A stretch of DNA of 64,000 nt from an uncultured Roseobacter sp. (GTDB lineage: Bacteria > Pseudomonadota > Alphaproteobacteria > Rhodobacterales > Rhodobacteraceae), in the NCBI RefSeq assembly GCF_947488185.1, contig NZ_CANKYM010000005.1:404563-468562 (forward strand), read 5' to 3'. The position numbers and the translations under genes are program-made. Below, in pieces: positions 1 through 8,646 of the stretch (the first letter of the stretch is position 1; every line of letters begins with the position of its first letter). The notes beneath the pieces were generated by a model. The model had not been told where the DNA came from, searched no databases, and saw only the letters and a list, made by a program, of their open reading frames with translations.

Positions 1-2
1 TC

Positions 3-971
3 GTGCTGTCGCTGATCCTGCTGCTCACCTTCATCATCTTCGGCTCATTCCTCTTTGCGATGACCACCTATGCCACGGCGCTGATCGACTATCTGATCGC
101 CTTCGTGAACCTCAGTTTTGAGGCCTACGCACCGCTGAGCCAGGAGGCTTTTGCAGCCGTTGCGCCTGCCTCCGTGCAGGCCCTGCCTGCAGAGGAACTG
201 GGCGCGGTCTACGCCGGAGCGACGAACCCCTGGGGCAGCCTTGACGGCTTCACCGGCGGTCTGGAGGGCGCAGCAGCCAGCCTGCCCGCTGCCGACCTTA
301 CCGCAGCCTATGACGCAGGTGACCAGGGGCGTCTCTTCGGCTGGCAGGCCGGGTGGACCACCTTCTACTGGGCCTGGTGGATCGCCTTCTCGCCCTTCGT
401 GGGTCTCTTCCTCGCACGCATCTCCCGGGGCCGTACAGTGCGTGAATTCGTGCTCGGCGCGGTGATTGCTCCTGCGCTGGTGTGTTTTGCCTGGATGACC
501 ATTCTGGGCGGCACCGCCATCGACCTGGAGATCACCGGCGGCGCAGATGGCGCGATCATTGCCGCCTCCAACTCCGCGAAACTCTTCGTGACGCTGGAAC
601 AGATGCTCTCGGGCGGTCTGCTTCAGGGGCTGGTGATCATGTGCGTGGTCCTGATCATGACCTTCCTGGTGACCTCCGCGGATTCCGGCATACTGGTGAT
701 GAACACCATCATGTCTGGCGGCGCCGAGGAAACCGGTGTCAAGCACCGCATCATCTGGGGTGTGATCCTCACGCTGGTGATCGGTACACTGCTGTTGGCG
801 GGCGGTGGCGGTCTCTCCGCCTTGCAGAACGCCATGATCATCGGCGCCCTGCCCTTTACCATGGTGATGGTGCTGATGGTGCTGTCGCTGATCAAGGCGC
901 TCTTTAACGATGGCCGTCGCGAGAAAGCTGGCATTGCCGTAAGCGATCCTGACCCACAACCGGCAGAGTAA
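3..971 (+). CDS. BCCT family betaine/choline/carnitine-type transporter, C-terminal part
   Basis: The gene runs in from the left edge, so only the last ~322 residues are visible and the true start is outside the window. BCCT carriers import quaternary ammonium or sulfonium compounds (betaine, choline, carnitine, DMSP) by sodium or proton symport across the inner membrane. The family's tryptophan-rich signature is visible (WTTFYWAWWIAFSPFVG, about residues 116-132 of the fragment), as is the later TSADSGILVMNTI segment. Several hydrophobic helices and a short polar C-terminus follow. A strong terminator lies 20 bp after the stop. DMSP is an attractive substrate because dmdA and acuI lie 3 kb away, but the substrate cannot be read from the sequence; betaine is equally possible. 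Confidence 0.93.
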   Translation: MLSLILLLTFIIFGSFLFAMTTYATALIDYLIAFVNLSFEAYAPLSQEAFAAVAPASVQALPAEELGAVYAGATNPWGSLDGFTGGLEGAAASLPAADLTAAYDAGDQGRLFGWQAGWTTFYWAWWIAFSPFVGLFLARISRGRTVREFVLGAVIAPALVCFAWMTILGGTAIDLEITGGADGAIIAASNSAKLFVTLEQMLSGGLLQGLVIMCVVLIMTFLVTSADSGILVMNTIMSGGAEETGVKHRIIWGVILTLVIGTLLLAGGGGLSALQNAMIIGALPFTMVMVLMVLSLIKALFNDGRREKAGIAVSDPDPQPAE

Positions 972-990
972 AACTCTACAAAACAACGAA

Positions 991-1017
991 AAGGCGCCCA
1001 ACCCGGGCGCCTTTTTT
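991..1017 (+). terminator. Rho-independent terminator after the BCCT gene
   Basis: A perfect 9-bp stem (AAGGCGCCC, 991-999, pairing with GGGCGCCTT, 1005-1013) with a 5-nt loop runs into a T tract. It sits directly after the transporter stop codon and before the convergent TetR gene. Confidence 0.9.
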
Positions 1018-1082
1018 ATTACTGTTTGATGGGAATCGGAGCTTTTGAAAGTATTCGGCGACCTATTCCAAAATTGTGAAAC

Positions 1083-1691
1083 CTATATCGCAAGGATCAT
1101 CTGAACACGATCTTCGATATCTTCCATCAGGCTCTCGCCAGACCACCCGGCCCGCCCGCGAAACACGAATCCCTGCCGCATGTCATACATGAGCCGCCCC
1201 CGCAGCCGTGACGGGAAATCCGCGGGTAGAACGCCCCTTTGCTTTTCCAGATCAAAGCGCTGCGCAAGGCGAAGATCGGTGCCGTCGATCGCCTTTTCCA
1301 TGCGCTCGTCAACGCCTTCCACCTGCCCGACACTGGTAGAGACACAGGAGGCAAGAAAGCAACCGCGTGTGCCGTCCCCAGGATCCGTGGCAGAGGAGAT
1401 AACGCTGGTCAGAAAACCACGCACCGCCTTTTCGATATCGGGTTCCGCCTCGAACGCAACGATGGGCGCGCAGGCATCAACGTCCGCATAGCGATCTATC
1501 GTCTTCAAATAGAGCGCGCGTTTGTCCCCGAAGGCCGCGTACAGGCTCGGCCCGCTGATCCCCATCGCTCTGGTCAGGTCTTTCATCGACGCGCCGTCAT
1601 AGCCCTTTGCCCAGAATACATTTATCGCCGCCATAAGCGCGTCGTTCTCATCAAAGCCACGCGGTCGTCCAATTCTTTTTGTATCGTTCAT
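1083..1691 (-). CDS. TetR/AcrR family transcriptional regulator
   Basis: This 202-residue protein has an N-terminal TetR helix-turn-helix (about residues 15-60, with GISGPSLYAAFGDKRALY as recognition region) and a divergent C-terminal ligand domain. It is transcribed away from the SnoaL-like genes at 1794 and 2237, so it probably controls itself and them. The 100-bp divergent region carries two direct copies of a 14-bp AT-rich element, TATCGTTC-N4-TA, at 1682-1695 and 1728-1741; the first overlaps this gene's start codon. These are plausible binding sites, unproven. A possible promoter for the rightward genes is TTGACT at 1702. The ligand is unknown. Confidence 0.9.
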   Translation of the reverse strand: MNDTKRIGRPRGFDENDALMAAINVFWAKGYDGASMKDLTRAMGISGPSLYAAFGDKRALYLKTIDRYADVDACAPIVAFEAEPDIEKAVRGFLTSVISSATDPGDGTRGCFLASCVSTSVGQVEGVDERMEKAIDGTDLRLAQRFDLEKQRGVLPADFPSRLRGRLMYDMRQGFVFRGRAGWSGESLMEDIEDRVQMILAI

Positions 1692-1793
1692 AATATAATT
1701 CTTGACTGCTTGTTTTTCATATATCTATATCGTTCGTTATAAATCCCAAAGCAAGGCCTCATCCCGCCCTCCCTCAACGCTGAGAAAGACGCC

Positions 1794-2201
1794 ATGACCG
1801 AAGACATAAAAGTCACTGCCATCCGCGAAACCATCGAGGCCCTGATCGTCGCCGGCACGACATCCGACCTGAGAGGATTGGACAGAATTTACCACGACGA
1901 TATGAAAATCCAGATGATAGATCCGGATAACAACCTGATTCAGCACGACAAAGACGGGTTCATCTCGATGTTGCAAGCGATGAATGACGACACCACCGGA
2001 AACCCGAACACCTGGGCCGAGTACCATGATATCGAAGCGTCAGGAAACGTCGGCCATGTGCTGATCACGCGCAAGGTGCATCTCGGAGGCGACGACAGGA
2101 TCCTTGTGCCGAGCATTGATCTTTTGTTTGAGGATGATCGCTGGCAAGTGACCCGCGAGGTCATTTTTGCCCGTCCCGATCCCGTCTCAGCCGCCGCCTG
2201 A
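1794..2201 (+). CDS. SnoaL/NTF2-like cytosolic protein
   Basis: This 135-residue protein has the size and pattern of the NTF2-like (SnoaL/DUF4440) cone fold: an N-terminal helix, then strands ending in a DLLFEDDRWQVTREVIFAR motif that is typical of the last two strands. There is no signal peptide. It is the first gene downstream of the divergent TetR regulator and is followed 35 bp later by a second, secreted NTF2-like protein, so the two probably form one unit. The fold holds enzymes and binding proteins alike, so no reaction can be assigned. Confidence 0.75.
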   Translation: MTEDIKVTAIRETIEALIVAGTTSDLRGLDRIYHDDMKIQMIDPDNNLIQHDKDGFISMLQAMNDDTTGNPNTWAEYHDIEASGNVGHVLITRKVHLGGDDRILVPSIDLLFEDDRWQVTREVIFARPDPVSAAA

Positions 2202-2236
2202 TCACGCCCGATTGAACACCTCGGGGAACAGAACAG

Positions 2237-2680
2237 ATGAAGACACTCACCCTTCTTGCAGCATTGAGCATGGCACCCGGTCTGGCACTTGCCGATACGC
2301 TTGCGGATTCGGCAGCCTCAAGCCTGACAGCCCTCAACAATACCTTCAATGCATCAGCCGCAAGCTCTGATGCGGATGCACTGGTCAGCCTCTACGCAGA
2401 AGACACGCTCTGGATTACGCAAGGTGTGCCCGTTCGCCATGGCCTTGCCGGACCACGCGAACTCTTTGACTTTGTGACGGAGAACGCAGGCAAGGTCACT
2501 CACACCATCGATCACCTTTTTGTTGCTGAAGATGCAACTCTCGCAGTCATGATCGGATCAGTCGAAGCCGTGATTGAAACTGCGGGGATGGACACAACAA
2601 GCACCTATCTCTTCGTGCTGCAACCCGAAGAAGACGGCTGGAAAATTGTCACCGACATGTGGCACCAGCACACAGAGTAA
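2237..2680 (+). CDS. Secreted SnoaL/NTF2-like protein
   Basis: This 147-residue protein starts with a Sec signal peptide (MKTLTLLAALSMAPGLALA, probable cut after residue 19). It then has an NTF2-like domain of the DUF4440/SnoaL type: SALYAEDTLW-like strand, a central GPRELFDFV helix and the terminal EEDGWKIVTDMWH. It is probably periplasmic. It follows the cytosolic NTF2-like gene at 1794 with a 35-bp gap and is likely co-transcribed under the same TetR regulator. Function unknown. Confidence 0.75.
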   Translation: MKTLTLLAALSMAPGLALADTLADSAASSLTALNNTFNASAASSDADALVSLYAEDTLWITQGVPVRHGLAGPRELFDFVTENAGKVTHTIDHLFVAEDATLAVMIGSVEAVIETAGMDTTSTYLFVLQPEEDGWKIVTDMWHQHTE

Positions 2681-2752
2681 ACCCGCACCTATGCACCGGC
2701 AATCCGGCAGGGGTGGCACGGTCAGTGACCACCTCCCGCCTTTTGGAACTGC

Positions 2753-3745
2753 TTAGGAGTTTACATCCACGACCACCCGGCCCTTGACCTGCCCTTTCAG
2801 GATATCCGCACCCAGCTGCGGCAAATCCCCAAGCGTTGCCGGGTGCACCATGGCCTCCAGCTTGTCCATGGGCAGATCAGACGCGATGCGCTTCCAGGCC
2901 CGCACCCTGTTTTCGTAAGGCTGCATGACGGAATCAATGCCGAGCAGGTTTACGCCACGCAGCAGAAAAGGGATCACTGTCGCAGGCAGGCCAGCGCCGC
3001 CAGCCAGGCCCACAGCCGAAACGGACGCGCCGTATTTCATCTGCCCCAGAACCCGTGCAAGCATCGCGCCTCCAACCGCGTCCACGCAACCCGCCCAGGT
3101 TTCCGCCTCAAGCGGTCGTTTGACGGTCTCGTTGATCTCTTCCCGTGCCACGATCTGCGTTGCCCCAAGCTCCTTCAGGTAATCGGCTGTTTCGGGGCGC
3201 CCGGTCACACCAGCAACCTCGTGCCCCAGATGGGCCAGAATCGCCGTAGCTACCGACCCGACACCCCCGGCGGCACCGGTCACCAGAACCGGGCCATCAC
3301 CCACTTTCAGCCCATGGTCTTCCAACGCCATCACCGCGAGCATTGCAGTAAACCCGGCGGTTCCCACAGCCATGGCCCTGCGTGTATCCAGCCCATCGGG
3401 CAGCGGCACCAGCCAGTCCCCCTTGACCCGTGCCTTTTGCGCGTAGCCGCCCCAATGCGCCTCACCGACACGCCAGCCAGTCAGCAACACCTTGTCACCC
3501 GGCGCATAGCGATCATCGTCCGAGGCCTCGACGGTCCCGGCAAAATCGATCCCCGGCACATGCGGATAATTGCGTACCAGCCCACCACCCGGCCCAATGC
3601 ACAGCCCATCTTTGTAGTTCACCGTAGAGTATTCAACAGCAACCGTGACATCCCCTTTCGGCAGTTGATCCTCACCGATCTCCTGCACAGCCGCCGACGT
3701 TTTGCCGCTTTCCTCATCCTTGCTCACCACAAGTGCCTTGAACAT
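2753..3745 (-). CDS. acuI: Acrylyl-CoA reductase AcuI (NADPH-dependent, MDR superfamily)
   Basis: A 330-residue medium-chain dehydrogenase/reductase of the YhdH/AcuI type. In roseobacters AcuI reduces acryloyl-CoA to propionyl-CoA, which detoxifies the acrylate branch of DMSP breakdown. Visible features are the N-terminal GroES-like domain, the VNYKDGL motif, the nucleotide-binding VLVTGAAGGVGSVA glycine motif near residues 150-165 and a C-terminal VKGRVVVD ending; zinc-binding cysteines are absent, as expected. The chosen start (MFKALVV) lies at the family position; an upstream ATG at 3769 would add eight atypical residues. It follows dmdA in the same direction after 86 bp, the arrangement known from Ruegeria pomeroyi. 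The alternative is a generic YhdH quinone reductase, but the dmdA context favours AcuI. Confidence 0.88.
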   Translation of the reverse strand: MFKALVVSKDEESGKTSAAVQEIGEDQLPKGDVTVAVEYSTVNYKDGLCIGPGGGLVRNYPHVPGIDFAGTVEASDDDRYAPGDKVLLTGWRVGEAHWGGYAQKARVKGDWLVPLPDGLDTRRAMAVGTAGFTAMLAVMALEDHGLKVGDGPVLVTGAAGGVGSVATAILAHLGHEVAGVTGRPETADYLKELGATQIVAREEINETVKRPLEAETWAGCVDAVGGAMLARVLGQMKYGASVSAVGLAGGAGLPATVIPFLLRGVNLLGIDSVMQPYENRVRAWKRIASDLPMDKLEAMVHPATLGDLPQLGADILKGQVKGRVVVDVNS

Positions 3746-3831
3746 CTCACATCTCCCGATCCGGGGCACGCCCCTGCTTCATTGTTCTCCAAATATGCAT
3801 GCACAAGCGATCCGCCAACGCACACTCGCCG

Positions 3832-4935
3832 TCAGGCCCAGAACCCCGGCTGCACAACGGCCTTGCGCATGCCATCCGGCGTCTCCACCTCCAGCTCCGT
3901 GCCACTGTCCCAGTGGGTCATGCGCACCATGCCAATGGCCACATTGGTCTCGAAGTCCGGGCTCCACGCAGCCGAGGTCACCTGCCCCACGCGCCGACCA
4001 CCGCCAAAAAGCGGCCAGACCCGGTCACAGCCCGGCACCGGATTGCCCTCAATGGCAATCGCCTGCACCTGCTGCACCGGCCCCTCTTTGGCCACGCGCA
4101 ACAGCGCGTCGCGACCGATACACCCAATGGCCGTCTGCGTGTCACAGAACCGCCCCAGCCCGCATTCATGCGGCGTGTTGTCATCGGTCATGTCATTACC
4201 ATAGCTCAGAAGCCCGCCCTCGATCCGCTCGATGGCATTTGGGCAGCCCGCCCGCACGTTCAGGTCTTCGCCCGCCTTGAAAAGCGCGCTCCACAGTGGC
4301 ATGCCCAGATCGCCGCCCTCCACGTAAATCTCGAAGCCCCCCTGTTTCGAATAGCCCGAGCGCGCAATCGCCAGCTCGCGCCCCTCGTATTCGAAAAGAC
4401 CAAAGCGGAAGAAGCGCACGTCGCGGATGCTCTCGCCAAAGACCCGCGCCATCAGCTCTTCCGCCTTTGGCCCCTGCACCGCCAGCGGGCTCACATCCGG
4501 CTCGTCGATCAGCACATCCAGCCGCCAGCCATTGGCAATCCCTTTGACCCAGAGCAGCAAATCACTGTCGGCAATGGAAATCCACCAGCGATCCTCGGCC
4601 AGCTTCACCGCGACCGGGTCGTTGAGCATCCCGCCTGTCTCATCGACAATCGGCACGTAAAAACACCGCCCCGGCAACATACCCCTCAGATCGCGCGGGG
4701 TCAGCATCTGCATCAGCCGCGCCGCATCGGGTCCGCGCAACTCCACCTGCCGCTCGGCTGAGACATCCCAGACCTGTACGTGGTTCTTCAGATGGTGGTA
4801 ATCGGCCTCCACACTCTCGAACACCGTGGGCAGCAGCATGTGGTTGTAGATCGTATAGGCTTTCACGCCCGCCGCCTCGACCCCGGCAGAGAACGGCGTA
4901 CGGCGCAGCCGCCGCGACGGAGAGATCAGCGCCAT
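3832..4935 (-). CDS. dmdA: Dimethylsulfoniopropionate demethylase DmdA
   Basis: A 367-residue GcvT-fold protein of the DmdA branch. DmdA transfers a methyl group from DMSP to tetrahydrofolate, giving methylmercaptopropionate and 5-methyl-THF. The N-terminus (SPSRRLRRTPFSAGVEAAGV, then YNHMLLPTVFES) and the NVRAGCPNAIERIEGGLLSYG segment match roseobacter DmdA as I know it, rather than glycine cleavage T-protein or dimethylglycine dehydrogenase. The start is set at MALISP, 2 bp below the DinB stop; longer starts would overlap DinB. It sits in a tight leftward operon with DinB, DUF1326 and DUF2182 upstream and acuI downstream, with a divergent GntR regulator beyond. The 5-methyl-THF produced could feed the split methionine synthase encoded further along (30421, 36671). 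Confidence 0.87.
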   Translation of the reverse strand: MALISPSRRLRRTPFSAGVEAAGVKAYTIYNHMLLPTVFESVEADYHHLKNHVQVWDVSAERQVELRGPDAARLMQMLTPRDLRGMLPGRCFYVPIVDETGGMLNDPVAVKLAEDRWWISIADSDLLLWVKGIANGWRLDVLIDEPDVSPLAVQGPKAEELMARVFGESIRDVRFFRFGLFEYEGRELAIARSGYSKQGGFEIYVEGGDLGMPLWSALFKAGEDLNVRAGCPNAIERIEGGLLSYGNDMTDDNTPHECGLGRFCDTQTAIGCIGRDALLRVAKEGPVQQVQAIAIEGNPVPGCDRVWPLFGGGRRVGQVTSAAWSPDFETNVAIGMVRMTHWDSGTELEVETPDGMRKAVVQPGFWA

Positions 4936-4936
4936 C

Positions 4937-5440
4937 TCAGGCATCCTCTGGCATAAATGGAATGTCGGTGTCGTCGGTCTCCACCCCAAGTGCCGTCAAG
5001 GCTCCGTGCACCTGTCCACGGTGATGGGTCTGGTGGTTGAAGAAATGCACCACGCAGAGCGCATAAGACTTCGACATCTCCCGCCCCGCAGCACCCGACC
5101 ACCAGGTCAGATCTCCATCGAACGCCTCATCGGCGACACCCGCGGCCCAACGGGTGATACGCGCGTCTACACCAGGGCGCTCTGCCATGAGTTCGGACCA
5201 AGCATAGGCGTTGCCCGTCTCATTCAAGGGCTTTGACGGCCCCTCACCCCCATCAAAGCGCGACATCCACATCAAGTCGCCCCACATCAGATGGCTCAGC
5301 GTCGCCCGGATCGACCCCCAAAACAGCCCCCGGTCTGCCTCCCGCGCCTCATCGCTCAACGACTCGACCGCCGCGAACATCCACCGGTTCTGCCAGGCGT
5401 TGTAGCGCGCCATCATCTGCGCATAAGTCGGGTCGATCAC
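4937..5440 (-). CDS. DinB family protein (putative metal-dependent four-helix-bundle)
   Basis: A 167-residue DinB/YfiT-like protein. Members form four-helix bundles with a three-histidine metal site; many are thiol-dependent transferases or hydrolases. Candidate ligands are His in LSHLMWGDL (about residue 49) and the HFFNHQTHHRGQ cluster near residues 132-143. It starts four bases inside the end of the DUF1326 gene and ends 1 bp before dmdA, so translation is probably coupled. No DNA-damage role is implied by the name. Confidence 0.87.
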   Translation of the reverse strand: MIDPTYAQMMARYNAWQNRWMFAAVESLSDEAREADRGLFWGSIRATLSHLMWGDLMWMSRFDGGEGPSKPLNETGNAYAWSELMAERPGVDARITRWAAGVADEAFDGDLTWWSGAAGREMSKSYALCVVHFFNHQTHHRGQVHGALTALGVETDDTDIPFMPEDA

Positions 5441-6144
5441 GGCTTGGGGCCTTTCCAGTCAATCGGGCAGATCTCGGCCGATTTTCCGCCGAAATCCCAC
5501 ACCCGGCCATAATCGCGCACCCGGCTTTTGAGCCCTGTGGCCGCGATGATGTCGGGACCCATCCAGTACTTCGAATTGCTCACCATCACCGGATGTTCCG
5601 GGTCCTTGCCGGCCACCATCTCGATCTCGCCCTGGATCTTGCGCCCGATCATGATCGACCGGCGATTGCCCTCGCGCACGATCTCGACGGGCGCGCGTTC
5701 CGCGCCGATGATCTCGCTCACCAGCATCGTAAAGAGCCCCGTGGTACCGCCCGCAGCACCTGAGAAAATCTGCAAGATCCCGTTATACGCCTTACCGCTC
5801 GCACGCTCATCGACATAGGCGGCCACCTTCCAGTTCCCCTCGCCCATACGCCCCGGTATGTCCACCAGAAGCCCGATGTTCAGACCGCCAAGGTCCTCAC
5901 CCTCATAGTGCCCTTCATCAATGGCAATCGCCATCCAGGCGTGGCAATGCCCTTCGGTGGGCGGGTGTGCACCCAGGCTGACCACGCAGGGGCAAAACAC
6001 CGTGCAGGAGCAGTTCAGAAACAGCTCGCCCTTGATCGCCCATTCCGTCGGGCTGGTCTGACGTCGCTTTGGGTTCGGCATCCGCTGGTCGATGCGCTGC
6101 GAAATCGGCAAGCGATCAGCATCCGCCTTCCTGTTCTTGGCCAT
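5437..6144 (-). CDS. DUF1326 domain protein
   Basis: A 235-residue protein of the DUF1326 family. A cysteine-rich stretch near residues 44-54 (NCSCTVFCPC) is the family's hallmark and suggests metal or thiol chemistry. A glycine-rich region (IFSGAAGGTTGLFTML) and a conserved SNSKYWMGPDI segment follow. DUF1326 and DUF2182 genes are commonly neighbours, and here they are separated by 3 bp. The stop overlaps the DinB start by 4 bp. The biochemical function is not established. Confidence 0.85.
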   Translation of the reverse strand: MAKNRKADADRLPISQRIDQRMPNPKRRQTSPTEWAIKGELFLNCSCTVFCPCVVSLGAHPPTEGHCHAWMAIAIDEGHYEGEDLGGLNIGLLVDIPGRMGEGNWKVAAYVDERASGKAYNGILQIFSGAAGGTTGLFTMLVSEIIGAERAPVEIVREGNRRSIMIGRKIQGEIEMVAGKDPEHPVMVSNSKYWMGPDIIAATGLKSRVRDYGRVWDFGGKSAEICPIDWKGPKP

Positions 6145-6147
6145 TCT

Positions 6148-6921
6148 CTATCCTCCCAAGATCACCCAAAGACCTGCCGCACAGAGCAGCACACCCATGG
6201 GTTTTGTTACATAATGCCCGATCTGAGGCAGCTTCTCGATCACCATAAACAGGGTCGCCAGCCCCATCCACGCCAGGTTCATCACCCCGCCGACAAACCC
6301 CAGCGACATGAACCCCCAGCAGCAGCCAACGCAAAACGCGCCGAGCCCCAGTCCCATGCGCAACCCGCCCGCAAAACCGGTGCGCCAATGTCCGAGGAAG
6401 TACATCGCAGGTGCATGGCACACACCATGGCAGATTTCCTTGGCCCGCGTGAACTGGAACGCGCCCACGGCTAGCAGCAATCCGCCGGCGACCCACGGGC
6501 TGCGCGCGATCCCCAGCATGTCCACCACACCGCCAAAGAGCAGCACCAGTTGCGCGCCGGTGATCACGGCGGCAAACCCGACCCAGACGATGAAATACCC
6601 CAGCAGCACGCCCAGCCAGCCCGCGCGCGTTCCATTGGCACTCACCATCAGGTCCTCATAGGCCCGCAGCGTCGGCACCAGAGTCGGCAGCATCATCGCC
6701 GCCATCATGATCACCCACATCCAAAAGAGCGGCCCGAAATTCGCCATCGGCATATACATGGGCATGCGCGGATCCATCGCCGCCATGGCCTGCCCCTGCG
6801 GCCCCGGGCGGCCCAGCAGATCGAGGTCCATATCGACGCTCATCACATACATCACCCACCACGCCGCCAGAATGGCGGCGAAAAAGCCCAGCCAGAGGGT
6901 GGTGCGCAGGGTGGCGTGCAT
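6148..6921 (-). CDS. DUF2182 integral membrane protein (predicted metal-binding)
   Basis: A 257-residue polytopic membrane protein, probably six or more helices, with a methionine-rich N-terminal half (MDPRMPMYMPMANFG about 55-70, then WMWVIMMAAMMLPTLVPTLR) and a late cysteine motif (GLGLGAFCVGCCWGFMSLGF). Methionine and cysteine richness suggests soft-metal handling, and the family is annotated as predicted metal-binding. I chose the start at MHATLRTT; the longer frame would run into the divergent promoter. It heads the operon ending in dmdA-acuI. Confidence 0.85.
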   Translation of the reverse strand: MHATLRTTLWLGFFAAILAAWWVMYVMSVDMDLDLLGRPGPQGQAMAAMDPRMPMYMPMANFGPLFWMWVIMMAAMMLPTLVPTLRAYEDLMVSANGTRAGWLGVLLGYFIVWVGFAAVITGAQLVLLFGGVVDMLGIARSPWVAGGLLLAVGAFQFTRAKEICHGVCHAPAMYFLGHWRTGFAGGLRMGLGLGAFCVGCCWGFMSLGFVGGVMNLAWMGLATLFMVIEKLPQIGHYVTKPMGVLLCAAGLWVILGG

Positions 6922-6981
6922 GAGTCGTCTTGTCTCCTTGCGATTCAAATGCCAGACAATTAGAACCCGGGCAAACATTAA

Positions 6982-6992
6982 ATGTAAGACAT
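6982..6992. promoter_or_regulatory. Candidate GntR/FadR-type operator in the divergent intergenic region
   Basis: An inverted repeat ATGT-AAG-ACAT lies in the 71-bp gap between the DUF2182 start (6921) and the GntR gene start (6993), immediately in front of the GntR start codon. Its TGT-N3-ACA core fits the general shape of FCD-type GntR operators (T-x-GT-N-AC-x-A). The site would allow self-control and control of the dmdA operon. This is inferred from position and symmetry only. Confidence 0.45.
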
Positions 6993-7724
6993 ATGAAAAT
7001 CGATCCCAAGAACCCCGCCGACCTCTCCGCTCAGATTGCCGGGGCGATCCGCGATGCGATCATCTCGGGCGGTCTGATCGTCGACGAACGCCTGCCCTCA
7101 GAGGCAGAGCTGGCTGAGCAATTCGACGTCTCCCGCCCGACGGTGCGCGAGGCACTGAAACGGTTGGCGGCGCAGTCGCTGATCCGCACGCAACGCGGCG
7201 CCACGGGCGGCGCCTTTGTCAATCGGCTGAGTTTTGAGGCGGCGCAACCACAGCAGATCACCACCTCGACCCTGCTGCTCAGCATGAACGCCGTAAGCTT
7301 CGAGACCGCCTGCGAGGCGCGCTATGCGCTGGAGCGGGCCTGCGCGCCTCTCTCCGCCGAACGACGCACCCCTGACCATCTGGCCACTATGCGCGCTGAG
7401 ATTCACCGCCAGTCGCAGCCAGGCCTGACGGACGAAGCCTTCTGTGCCTCCGATGTGGCCTTTCACCGGGCGCTCGTCGATGGCGCAGGCAACCCGGTGC
7501 TGTCCTATCAGCTGGCCGGTGCGGTCGAGGCGATGCAGCCGCTGATGAACATGATTACTTTTACCGCCCGCGACCGCGCGCGCATCATCACACTGCACAC
7601 GGATATCGCCGATGCGGTGGAGGCTGGTGACGGCGCGACAACGCTGGCCGCCCTGACCGCGCTGGAAACCGAAACCCAGGACCTGGCGCAAAGCGTCTTT
7701 GCGGCCCGCGCGGCACGCAGCTGA
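6993..7724 (+). CDS. GntR-family (FadR/FCD) transcriptional regulator
   Basis: A 243-residue regulator. The N-terminal winged helix has the GntR motif (LPSEAELAEQFDVSRPTVRE, about residues 35-54, followed by LIRTQRGATGG). The C-terminal all-helical FCD ligand domain starts near residue 95; its metal or ligand residues include D in SDVAFHRAL and the H in ITLHTDIADAV. The ATG at 6993 is preferred because it opens directly at the helix before the wing; an upstream frame start would overlap the neighbour's leader. It is divergent from the DUF2182-DUF1326-DinB-dmdA-acuI operon. A GntR gene next to dmdA is known in other roseobacters, so it is a good candidate for the DMSP-responsive switch. Confidence 0.88.
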   Translation: MKIDPKNPADLSAQIAGAIRDAIISGGLIVDERLPSEAELAEQFDVSRPTVREALKRLAAQSLIRTQRGATGGAFVNRLSFEAAQPQQITTSTLLLSMNAVSFETACEARYALERACAPLSAERRTPDHLATMRAEIHRQSQPGLTDEAFCASDVAFHRALVDGAGNPVLSYQLAGAVEAMQPLMNMITFTARDRARIITLHTDIADAVEAGDGATTLAALTALETETQDLAQSVFAARAARS

Positions 7725-7872
7725 CGCCGGTACGCCGGAACCCGCCGCTCGGGCACGTCAAGCCTGCAGATTTATGCCGCCGCCGGACCTGCCTGTTTCA
7801 AACAGGCATATCTGACACTACCTGTGATTGAACACCGCCCCCGCGGCCGCCGTAAATGAGACAGGTGCACAG

Positions 7873-8607
7873 ATGATCACACTCGACTTCACCACCCCGA
7901 TTTCTGACCCAAGGCGCAGCGCCTTTGCTCGTGCCGCCAACCGCTGGGACGCGATCATCGACACTGCCTTCGAACCCATCCAATTTGAGGGCCGCCAACT
8001 CGACGGTTTGCTCATAGAAGTCTCCATCGCCCCCATCGACGGGCCGGAGGGCGTGCTGGGTCAGGCCGGGCCGACCGCCCTGCGTCCGGGGTCGGAGTTG
8101 CCGGTGGCAGGCATCATGCAGTTCGACACCGCCGATGTCGAACGACTTGAGACAAACGCCAGTTTTGAGGACGTGGTGCTGCACGAGATGGCGCATGTGC
8201 TTGGGTTCGGCACGCTCTGGACGCGCGCAGGGCTGGTAGAGGCCAGTGGCACAAATGACCCGCGCTTCCGCGGCGGCGAGGCGATCCGCGAATATCAGGC
8301 GCTTGGCGGTACCGGTGCGGCCGTGCCCATCGCCAATACCGGCGGTGCAGGCACCCGCGAAGGCCACTGGCGCGAGCTGGTGTTTGGAGACGAATTGCTC
8401 ACCGGATTTCTCTCCGGCGCCCAGCGTCCGATCAGCCGCCTCTCCATCGCCTCCTTCCAGGATCTGGGATACGCAGTCGATCTGAGCACTGCCGACGCCT
8501 ACGCCCTGCCCGATTTTCGTGCGTTGGCCGAGATGGGGATCACCGAAGCCGTGCGGATCTGCGATCTCTGCCGCATGGGGCGACCGGAGCCTGTGGTCCT
8601 GCAGTGA
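7873..8607 (+). CDS. Leishmanolysin-like zinc metalloprotease
   Basis: A 244-residue protein with the metzincin motif HEMAHVLGFGTLW (His104, Glu105, His108 in this numbering) and the downstream GHWRELVFGDELLTGF block that supplies the third histidine in leishmanolysin (M8) relatives. The ISRLSIASFQDLGYAVD segment near residue 200 also matches that family. No signal peptide is visible with this start. A TTG at 7828 would add 15 residues without creating one, so export, if any, would be by another route. It stands alone, downstream of the GntR gene, and its substrate is unknown. Confidence 0.8.
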   Translation: MITLDFTTPISDPRRSAFARAANRWDAIIDTAFEPIQFEGRQLDGLLIEVSIAPIDGPEGVLGQAGPTALRPGSELPVAGIMQFDTADVERLETNASFEDVVLHEMAHVLGFGTLWTRAGLVEASGTNDPRFRGGEAIREYQALGGTGAAVPIANTGGAGTREGHWRELVFGDELLTGFLSGAQRPISRLSIASFQDLGYAVDLSTADAYALPDFRALAEMGITEAVRICDLCRMGRPEPVVLQ

Positions 8608-8646
8608 CATCTTGCCAAGGGCCGGCACCCCGCTAGGTCTGGCATC

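Noticed and set aside
6..1001. Long frames opposite the BCCT transporter gene
   Set aside because: His/Gln/Gly-rich shadow of a GC-rich membrane-protein gene.
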